A stretch of 5,444 bases of DNA. Origin: Candidatus Omnitrophota bacterium. Its GTDB lineage: Bacteria > Omnitrophota > Gorgyraeia > Gorgyraeales > Gorgyraeaceae. The position numbers and the translations under genes are program-made. Location of the stretch: positions 1-5,444 of the forward strand of contig JAGVFL010000146.1 in NCBI GenBank assembly GCA_020057645.1. Reading direction: 5' to 3'. This document shows positions 1 through 5,444 of this stretch, one piece after another. The notes beneath the pieces are model-generated. The model was given only the letters and a program-made list of their open reading frames with translations. It had not been told where the DNA came from and made no database searches. Position 1 is the first letter of the stretch. Each line of letters starts with the position of its first letter.

Positions 1-1494
1 AAAGAACTCGCCAGCTACAAGCTTGCGGGAGCTCTTGGCGTAAGCCGGGATGAAATATATAAAAAGCTCAGGCAGGAAAAAGGATTTGTTTGGCCGGGCC
101 GCAAGGTTTCTCCTGATACTGCCGCTAGAGTCCGGGCGCTTGATATTAAAGGTATAGATTTTATAAAAGAGCCGCAAAGGGTTTATCCCAACGGCGTTCT
201 TGCGAGCCATGTCATAGGTTTTACAGATACAGATAATAACGGCCTTGAAGGCATGGAGCTCAGGTTTGATAAATACCTGAAAGGCGTTATGGGCTACAGG
301 TACGCGATAAGAGACGCCAAGCAGCGCGAGGTCCCTGCCTACGAATACAAGGAAATCCAGCCTACTGACGGCGATAGCATAGTCCTTACCATAGACAGCG
401 TGATCCAGTCTATCGCGGAAAGAGAATTGGAAAATGGTTTCAAAAAATATCGCGCCAAGGGCGCGTGCATCATTGTAATGGATCCTTTTACCGGCGATAT
501 ACTTGCTCTTGCCAACAGGCCAAGTTACGACCCCAATAATGTTAATACCTCTCCCATCGACTTTAGAAGGAACAGGGCCATATGCGATTTTTTTGAACCG
601 GGTTCTAGTTTTAAAATAATCGCGGCTTCTGGTTTATTGGAGGAAAAGGTAGTGAAGCCAAGCGATAGGTTTTTTTGCGAAAATGGCGAGTATAAATGGT
701 ACGGCCATACCTATCATGACCACACGCCTCATGGCTGGCTCGCTTTTAGAGACGTGATTAAATTCTCTTCAAATATAGGCACGATGAAAGCGGCGCAGAA
801 GCTAGGCCCCGATAGGTTGTATAAATATGTAAAAAAGTTTGGATTCGGTGAAAAAACAGGCATAGAGCTTCCGGGCGAAGTAAACGGTATTACGACCCAT
901 CCCGGAACATGGTCGAAACTTTCTCTCTGCAGTATCTCAATGGGCCATGAAGTGACTGTAACAGCGCTTCAGCTCGCCTGCGCCATGTCAGCTCTTGCAA
1001 ACGGAGGTAATCTTGTAAAGCCCAGGATTGTAGATAGAATTCAGGACAATTCAGGCCATGTTATACAGGAATTTGAATCAAAGAAACCTCAGAGAGTTAT
1101 CTCGGAAGAGACTGCCCAAGAAATGAGGGATATCTTAAGAGGCGTTGTTGATAGCGGCACTGCGGAACTCGCTGAGGTAAAGGGATATTTCCCGGGCGGC
1201 AAAACAGGCACAGGCCAGAAAGTAGAGCCTAACGGCGCTTATTCGCACAGTAAATTTACAGCCTCATTCATAGGTTTCGTGCCGTACGATAATCCAAGGC
1301 TTGTCATAGCGATAATAATGGACGAACCAAGGCCGATGTATTACGGCGGCGTGGTCTGCGCCCCTGTATTTAAAAAAGTAACAGCTGAACTCATGAGCTA
1401 TTACAAAATCTGGCCCGCAAGTTTACACTCTGACAATGTCAGTTTGTCAACTTCGGTGAAGGGAAAACGTGAAATTAAAAAAAATAATAGATAA
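1..1494 (+). CDS. ftsI: FtsI/PBP3-type class B penicillin-binding protein (peptidoglycan D,D-transpeptidase), 5' end missing
   Basis: The frame is open from base 1 to a TAA at 1492-1494, giving 497 residues with no start in view. Numbering is from the window edge. Residues 1-130 match the N-terminal pedestal, including the R60-V-Y-P element and HVIGF, followed by NNGLEG. The transpeptidase domain starts near residue 150 (MDPFTGDILALANRPSYDPN). It has all three active-site motifs: S202-S-F-K205 with nucleophile S202, S256-S-N258, and K401-T-G-T-G. Compared from memory with E. coli FtsI (588 aa, Ser307), about 105 residues are missing, including the expected cytoplasmic tail and membrane anchor. 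ATG 253 lies inside the conserved pedestal and is not the true start. The protein cross-links peptidoglycan at the septum on the outer face of the inner membrane. It ends in a short Lys/Arg-rich tail without PASTA domains. The murE downstream supports ftsI over an elongation PBP2 or a sporulation SpoVD. Confidence 0.95.
   Translation, partial: KELASYKLAGALGVSRDEIYKKLRQEKGFVWPGRKVSPDTAARVRALDIKGIDFIKEPQRVYPNGVLASHVIGFTDTDNNGLEGMELRFDKYLKGVMGYRYAIRDAKQREVPAYEYKEIQPTDGDSIVLTIDSVIQSIAERELENGFKKYRAKGACIIVMDPFTGDILALANRPSYDPNNVNTSPIDFRRNRAICDFFEPGSSFKIIAASGLLEEKVVKPSDRFFCENGEYKWYGHTYHDHTPHGWLAFRDVIKFSSNIGTMKAAQKLGPDRLYKYVKKFGFGEKTGIELPGEVNGITTHPGTWSKLSLCSISMGHEVTVTALQLACAMSALANGGNLVKPRIVDRIQDNSGHVIQEFESKKPQRVISEETAQEMRDILRGVVDSGTAELAEVKGYFPGGKTGTGQKVEPNGAYSHSKFTASFIGFVPYDNPRLVIAIIMDEPRPMYYGGVVCAPVFKKVTAELMSYYKIWPASLHSDNVSLSTSVKGKREIKKNNR
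1430..1442. repeat. 13-nt perfect palindrome with an extra half-site, in the ftsI tail
   Basis: CTGACA and TGTCAG flank a single central A, forming a perfect inverted repeat. A further TGTCA copy follows at 1445-1449. The site lies about 27 nt upstream of the murE start, in the poorly conserved C-terminal tail of ftsI. A one-base loop is too short for a stable hairpin, so if the site is functional a dimeric protein would be the more natural partner. It may equally be chance. Confidence 0.3.
1458..1463 (+). promoter_or_regulatory. Ribosome binding site of murE
   Basis: GAAGGG lies 5 nt before the GTG at 1469, inside ftsI. It decides the murE start: an in-frame TGA at 1457-1459 rules out any earlier start, and GTG 1469 is the first start codon after it. 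It matches the anti-Shine-Dalgarno less well than the site before murF. Confidence 0.65.
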
Positions 1495-2980
1495 TTTAAC
1501 CGGAATAGTTAAGGTAGAAGGCAAAACAAACCTTGAAATAAGCGGCATGGCCTGCGATTCAAAGGCGGTCAAGCCCGGGCATTTATTCGTTGCCTTAAAA
1601 GGCTCCAAGGTAAACGGCGCGGATTTTATTGATGAGGCAATAGAGAGGGGCGCCTCCGCGATTTTACTTGATGCCTGCGATAAAGGCATATTCAAAAGAG
1701 GCGATACCTTTATATATGTAAAAGACGCGAGATTGGGCCTTGCCCAGGCGTGCCGGGCGTATTTTGGCGATATCTCCGGTAAGATGCGCCTCATAGGAGT
1801 TACAGGCACAAACGGCAAAACTACGATAACCTATCTAATGGAGAGTTTATTTAAGGCCGCAGGCGAAGAAGCGGGCATCATAGGCACTGTGAATTACAGG
1901 TTCGGTAAACGCCTTATCCCGGCGGTGAATACTACGCCCGGGGCGCTGGAACTTTATTCTCTTCTATCAAGTATGCGGAAGGAAAAGATAAAAAATTGCG
2001 TGATGGAGATTTCCTCGCATTCTCTGGAGCTGGGGAGGGTGGAGACTTTGAAATTTGACGCGGCGATATTTACCAATCTCACAAGGGAACACATGGATTT
2101 TCATAAGAACATGGAAGATTATCTGAACGCGAAATTGAAATTATTTGAAAAGATCAAAAAAGACGGTTTCGCGATAATTAATATAGACGACCCAAGCGCG
2201 GCAAAAATCATAGAGAAGGTAAAATCTGACGCTAAGGCAAAAATAATTACGTACGGAATTGACTCTGAAGCGGATGTTACTGCCAAAGACATTAATCTTT
2301 CCCGCAGAGGTTTGAAGTTTCAACTTGGAGTAGTGGAGCAGAGCTCCGCGCCTATTGAGATCAAATCATCTCTCATCGGCCGCCACAATATCTATAATGT
2401 CCTGGCAAGTATTGCCGCTGCCATTGCCATAGGAATGGGATTAAAAGATATCACAAAAGGCGTGGAGGCCATGAAAGGCCTTCCCGGGAGGCTCGAGAGC
2501 GTTGGCTGCGGCCAGAATTTTTCAGTGTACGTTGATTACGCTCATACGGAAGACGGGCTCGAGAACGTGCTTAAATCGCTGAGGGAATTAAAGCCGAGGA
2601 ATCTCATATCCGTATTCGGCTGCGGCGGAAATCGCGACAGGTTTAAAAGGCCCGGGATGGGGAAGATTTCAACGGAACTCTCTGACAAGGTGTTCATTAC
2701 AAGCGATAATCCGAGAAACGAAGAACCTACGGACATTATAAACGAGATTGCCAAGGGCATAGACCCTGAAAAAGATAATTATGTAATTGAGCCGGACAGA
2801 TTCAGCGCCATTAAAAAGGCATTGGCTGAGGCTCAGAAAGGAGATATTGTGCTTGTGGCGGGCAAGGGCCACGAGACGTATCAGATATTTAAAGACACGA
2901 CGGTTCCATTTGACGACAGGGAAGTTGTAAAACGGATACTAAAGGAGGCGGGGCTATGTTTACAGTCGGAGATATTTTAG
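1469..2980 (+). CDS. murE: UDP-N-acetylmuramoyl-L-alanyl-D-glutamate--2,6-diaminopimelate ligase (MurE)
   Basis: This cytoplasmic ATP-dependent ligase adds the third stem-peptide residue to UDP-MurNAc-L-Ala-D-Glu. The 503 residues match the usual family length of about 480-510. The N-terminal UDP-binding domain carries DSKAVKPGHLFVALKG (30-45). The central ATPase domain has the P-loop GTNGKTT (113-119), NTTPGA (154-159), SSHSLELGRV (182-191), REHMDFH (206-212) and AKLKLF (221-226), where K222 is the expected carbamylated lysine. GRHNIYN (304-310) follows. The C-terminal domain has YAHTEDG (357-363), GGNRD (386-390), DNPR (413-416) and AGKGHE (464-469). DNPR is the established signature of meso-DAP-adding enzymes, so the substrate is inferred to be meso-DAP and not L-Lys (EC 6.3.2.13). 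The start is GTG, overlapping ftsI by 26 nt; the N-terminus MKLKKIIDNL is typical of the family. Overlap with both neighbours suggests translational coupling. Confidence 0.97.
   Translation: MKLKKIIDNLTGIVKVEGKTNLEISGMACDSKAVKPGHLFVALKGSKVNGADFIDEAIERGASAILLDACDKGIFKRGDTFIYVKDARLGLAQACRAYFGDISGKMRLIGVTGTNGKTTITYLMESLFKAAGEEAGIIGTVNYRFGKRLIPAVNTTPGALELYSLLSSMRKEKIKNCVMEISSHSLELGRVETLKFDAAIFTNLTREHMDFHKNMEDYLNAKLKLFEKIKKDGFAIINIDDPSAAKIIEKVKSDAKAKIITYGIDSEADVTAKDINLSRRGLKFQLGVVEQSSAPIEIKSSLIGRHNIYNVLASIAAAIAIGMGLKDITKGVEAMKGLPGRLESVGCGQNFSVYVDYAHTEDGLENVLKSLRELKPRNLISVFGCGGNRDRFKRPGMGKISTELSDKVFITSDNPRNEEPTDIINEIAKGIDPEKDNYVIEPDRFSAIKKALAEAQKGDIVLVAGKGHETYQIFKDTTVPFDDREVVKRILKEAGLCLQSEIF
2941..2948 (+). 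promoter_or_regulatory. Strong ribosome binding site of murF
   Basis: AAAGGAGG is a near-complete Shine-Dalgarno sequence, with 7 nt before ATG 2956. It lies within the 3' end of murE, where it encodes K-E-A, and it fixes the murF start. It is the best ribosome binding site in the window. Confidence 0.85.
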
Positions 2981-4335
2981 GCGCGGTAAAAGGAAAGCTT
3001 TTGTCAGGTAACCCGGACGAGATACTGACGGGCATATCCACTGATACGCGCAAGATAAAAAACGGAGAACTCTTCGTTGCCATAAAAGGCGGAAACTTTG
3101 ACGGCCACAGTTTTATCCTTGACGCCGTGGCTAAAGGCGCAGGAGGGGTGCTGGTGCAGGAGGGCGGCATCACAAACGCGAATTTTAAGCTGCCGAATGT
3201 CTCTTTTATTTCAGTCAATGACAGCATAAGGGCTCTCGGGGACATAGGAAGTTTCCACAGGTCCAGGTTTAACATACCTATAATAGGCATTACCGGCTCA
3301 AACGGCAAAACTACCGCCAAAGAAATGATAAACGCTATACTGAGCAAAAAATTCAATACCCTCAAGAGTTTCGGCACGGAAAATAATAATATAGGCGTGC
3401 CGCTTACGCTGATGCGTTTAAACGCCGAGCATAAAATAGCTGTTCTTGAGATGGGGACCAATCATTTAGGCGAGATAAGGCGGCTTTCGGAGATAGCCAG
3501 GCCTACAGTAGCGATCATTACAAACATAGGGCCTTCGCATCTGGAGTATTTGGAAGACGTGGACACTGTCCTCAAGGCAAAAGTGGAAATATTCGAACGC
3601 ATGAATAATGACGGGAAACTTATTTTAAATGCGGACGACGATTGCCTCAGGACGATAAAGACAAGCCTCAAGACCGTCTGGTTCGGATTTGATAAAGAGG
3701 CTGATTTTCGCGCCGATAAAATAAATCTGGAGCCTGACGGCATAGATTTCAGGCTGAATGGAAAATGGGACATATCGCTCGGCGTCCTCGGCAGGCACAA
3801 TGTGCACAATGCCCTCGCCGCGATAGCGTGCGCATGGGATTTTGGCGTATCCATCGAAGACATAAGAGACGCGTTAAAGGAATTCAAGGTGCCTAACATG
3901 AGGATGGAGGTTAAAAGATTCGGAGACATAAAAATAATAAATGACACCTATAACGCGAATCCCCAGTCAATGAAACAGGCGATAGAGGCATTGAGAGACA
4001 TGGCCACTGAAGGCAGAAAAGTACTATTCGCGGGAGACATGCTTGAACTCGGCACGTTTTCAGGCAGGTTTCATCATCTGGTAGGCAAGCAGGCAGCTGA
4101 ATCAGGCATTGACCTTATAGTGGCTGTCGGGAAACTTGCGGAGCATATTGCGAAAGGCGCCCAAGAAGCCGGCATGAGCCAGAGGAAGATAAAACTCTGC
4201 GCGGTTACAAAAGAGGCCTGCGAGAAAGTAGCGAGCCTGATTAAAAAAGGCGATACGATACTCGTCAAAGGCTCCAGGGCCATGAAAATGGAAGGCATAG
4301 TAAACGAGCTGGAACTGCAGTTTAAAACAACCTGA
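2956..4335 (+). CDS. murF: UDP-N-acetylmuramoyl-tripeptide--D-alanyl-D-alanine ligase (MurF)
   Basis: This cytoplasmic ATP-dependent ligase adds the D-Ala-D-Ala dipeptide to the UDP-MurNAc-tripeptide, completing the pentapeptide precursor (EC 6.3.2.10). The 459 residues compare with about 452 in E. coli. The N-terminal substrate domain has DTRKIKNGELFVAIKGG (30-46). The ATPase domain has the P-loop GITGSNGKTT (111-120), NNNIGVPLTLM (143-153), LEMGTNH (164-170), TNIGPSHLE (189-197) and AKVEIF (208-213), where K209 is the expected carbamylated lysine. GRHNVHN (279-285) and NDTYNANPQSM (329-339) follow, the latter a strong MurF signature. The C-terminal domain has FAGDMLELG (358-366) and LVKGSRAM (436-443). 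The gene starts at an ATG with a strong ribosome binding site, 25 nt before the murE stop, so coupled translation with murE is likely. Its product is the substrate of the mraY product next door. MurE and other Mur ligases are paralogs, but the NDTYNANP motif makes MurF clear. Confidence 0.97.
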   Translation: MFTVGDILGAVKGKLLSGNPDEILTGISTDTRKIKNGELFVAIKGGNFDGHSFILDAVAKGAGGVLVQEGGITNANFKLPNVSFISVNDSIRALGDIGSFHRSRFNIPIIGITGSNGKTTAKEMINAILSKKFNTLKSFGTENNNIGVPLTLMRLNAEHKIAVLEMGTNHLGEIRRLSEIARPTVAIITNIGPSHLEYLEDVDTVLKAKVEIFERMNNDGKLILNADDDCLRTIKTSLKTVWFGFDKEADFRADKINLEPDGIDFRLNGKWDISLGVLGRHNVHNALAAIACAWDFGVSIEDIRDALKEFKVPNMRMEVKRFGDIKIINDTYNANPQSMKQAIEALRDMATEGRKVLFAGDMLELGTFSGRFHHLVGKQAAESGIDLIVAVGKLAEHIAKGAQEAGMSQRKIKLCAVTKEACEKVASLIKKGDTILVKGSRAMKMEGIVNELELQFKTT

Positions 4336-4341
4336 AAGGGA
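4334..4341 (+). promoter_or_regulatory. Ribosome binding site of mraY
   Basis: GAAAGGGA overlaps the last two bases of the murF TGA stop and leaves 7 nt before ATG 4349. It is the only recognisable element in the 13-nt murF-mraY gap, which is too short for a separate promoter or terminator. Ribosomes ending murF would stop on top of it. Confidence 0.7.
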
Positions 4342-4348
4342 AAAATAA

Positions 4349-5444
4349 ATGTTACCTTATTTTCTTTATCCGCTAAGAGAATATTTTACGTTTTTCAATG
4401 TTTTTAAGTACATTACTTTCAGGGCTGCTTTCGCCAGCATCACCGCATTTTTAATAATAGTTATTTTCGCGCCCCCTATAATAAGGAAACTTCAGGCGCT
4501 TAAAATAGGCGAGAACGTGAGGGAAAAAGAATGCCCCAATCTTTACGACAAGCATAAAATTAAGCAGGGCACTCCTACCATGGGCGGCATTTTGATTTTG
4601 ATAGGCGTATTTGCGTCTACTTTGCTCTGGGCTGAATTGAATAATCCTTATTTGCTTCTCGCGCTTTTTGTTACGCTTTACATGGGCGTCCTAGGTTTTG
4701 TGGATGACTATAAAAAACTGACGTACAAAAAAATAAAGTCAGGCAAGAGAGGCCTTAGTAAAAAGACAAAACTTTTTTTTCAGGCCCTTATAGGGCTAGT
4801 GGTGGCGTTGTTTTTATATTGGAATCCTGACAATACCAGGGCGCTTGAATTTCCGTTTTTTAAAAATCTCGTAATTGACCTGGGTATTTTTTACGTGCCC
4901 TTTGTGATGCTCGTGATTGTCGCGTGTTCAAACGCCGTGAATATTACCGACGGCCTGGACGGCCTTGCGATAGGCGCGATAATAATGACGGCAGTCACTT
5001 ATACGGGCATGAGTTACGTAACGGGCCACGTGAAGTTCGCGGAATATCTGGGCATTTATTATCTTCCTGAGGCAGCGGAACTGACTATCTTCTGCGCGTC
5101 AATAATAGGCGCAGGCCTTGGATTTTTGTGGTATAATTCATATCCCGCGTCGATATTCATGGGCGATACAGGCGCCCTGGCGCTGGGAGGCGCAATTGGC
5201 ACGGTAGCTGTTTTTATAAAAAAGGAAATGCTGCTGTTCCTGGTGGGCGGGATATTCGTGGTGGAGGCGCTGTCAGTGCTTTTGCAGATAATATCTTTCA
5301 GGACAACCGGCAAAAGGATATTTAAAATAGCGCCCATACATCATCATTTTGAGATGTGCGGCTGGCCCGAATCAAAGGTTACGGTAAGATTCTGGATAAT
5401 AGCGATAATACTTGTTTTCTTGAGCTTCTCTACGCTGAAACTCC
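4349..5444 (+). CDS. mraY: Phospho-N-acetylmuramoyl-pentapeptide-transferase (MraY), 3' end cut by the window edge
   Basis: The frame is open from ATG 4349 to the last base: 365 codons plus one base, with no stop. This integral membrane enzyme transfers phospho-MurNAc-pentapeptide from UDP to undecaprenyl phosphate, making lipid I on the cytoplasmic face (EC 2.7.8.13). Family motifs in order are FNVFKYITFRA (16-26), GTPTMGG (74-80), VDDYKK (118-123) with the paired Mg/catalytic aspartates D119-D120, NAVNITDGLDGL (195-206), FLWYNSYPASIFMGDTGAL (259-277) with the third key aspartate D273, and PIHHHFE (329-335). Many hydrophobic stretches, for example 21-44, 81-96, 101-118, 145-157, 175-194 and 349-363, fit the usual ten-helix fold. 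The last residues STLKL align with the extreme C-terminus of E. coli MraY (360 aa, ending ATLKVR), so only a few codons are probably missing. The start is supported by the ribosome binding site and by an N-terminus resembling the E. coli protein. Neighbours murE and murF make its substrate. Confidence 0.96.
   Translation, partial: MLPYFLYPLREYFTFFNVFKYITFRAAFASITAFLIIVIFAPPIIRKLQALKIGENVREKECPNLYDKHKIKQGTPTMGGILILIGVFASTLLWAELNNPYLLLALFVTLYMGVLGFVDDYKKLTYKKIKSGKRGLSKKTKLFFQALIGLVVALFLYWNPDNTRALEFPFFKNLVIDLGIFYVPFVMLVIVACSNAVNITDGLDGLAIGAIIMTAVTYTGMSYVTGHVKFAEYLGIYYLPEAAELTIFCASIIGAGLGFLWYNSYPASIFMGDTGALALGGAIGTVAVFIKKEMLLFLVGGIFVVEALSVLLQIISFRTTGKRIFKIAPIHHHFEMCGWPESKVTVRFWIIAIILVFLSFSTLKL

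Noticed and set aside
253..255. ATG as the start of a shorter 413-residue FtsI.
   Set aside because: The frame is open upstream to base 1 and encodes conserved pedestal sequence (R-V-Y-P, HVIGF, NNGLEG), so the gene simply begins outside the window.
1447..1818. Minus-strand open frame of 123 codons opposite the start of murE.
   Set aside because: It is a shadow of murE, with no recognisable protein features.
2889..3947. Two long minus-strand open frames (190 and 161 codons) end to end in the same frame, opposite murF.
   Set aside because: They lie antisense to murF, whose motifs are complete. Their translations show no recognisable domain, only low-complexity Ser/Leu/Pro-rich text typical of a shadow frame produced by codon bias.
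4773..4780. T8 run in mraY that might be a terminator tail or a frameshift site.
   Set aside because: No stable GC-rich hairpin precedes it, it lies in the middle of an intact gene, and the MraY motifs continue in the same frame on both sides.
5129..5137. TGGTATAAT, a perfect extended -10 promoter element within mraY.
   Set aside because: It encodes the conserved L-W-Y-N of MraY, so coding constraint explains the bases. No -35 box is visible at the right distance. A weak internal promoter for the genes downstream cannot be excluded but is not supported.
5059..5337. Minus-strand open frame of 92 codons opposite mraY.
   Set aside because: It is antisense to the conserved MraY core (FLWYN, MGDTGAL). 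The real gene here is the plus-strand frame that runs off the window without a stop.

Overview
This window is an ordinary, well-preserved piece of a bacterial division and cell wall (dcw) cluster. Four genes lie head to tail on the + strand in the classical order ftsI, murE, murF, mraY. The first is cut by the left edge. The last is cut by the right edge, probably within a few codons of its natural end. The coding regions cover nearly every base: the only gap is 13 nt between murF and mraY. The ftsI/murE pair overlaps by 26 nt and the murE/murF pair by 25 nt. I see no RNA gene, mobile element, CRISPR array, terminator or convincing promoter, so the genes look like the interior of one polycistronic unit whose promoter lies upstream of the window.

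The products form one pathway. MurE adds meso-diaminopimelate (inferred from its DNPR motif) to UDP-MurNAc-L-Ala-D-Glu. MurF adds D-Ala-D-Ala to give the UDP-MurNAc-pentapeptide. MraY transfers phospho-MurNAc-pentapeptide to undecaprenyl phosphate, giving lipid I. FtsI is the septal class B penicillin-binding protein that cross-links the finished peptidoglycan at division. Every catalytic motif I looked for is present, and all three frames that can be followed are free of frameshifts.

Organism: a bacterium with DAP-type peptidoglycan, which fits a diderm (Gram-negative) or a DAP-containing monoderm. FtsI has no C-terminal PASTA domains, and the MraY and FtsI motifs read like those of Gram-negative bacteria. 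Codon use is mixed: GGC is common for Gly, but ATA for Ile and AGG/AGA for Arg are also frequent, which is unlike enterobacteria. This style resembles uncultured lineages such as Omnitrophota or other PVC-related bacteria, but that is a low-confidence impression, not a demonstrated placement.

I found no previously undescribed system. The findings are small: a short palindrome with extra half-sites in the ftsI tail, an A8 run inside the ftsI/murE overlap, the two nested gene overlaps, and minor motif variants.
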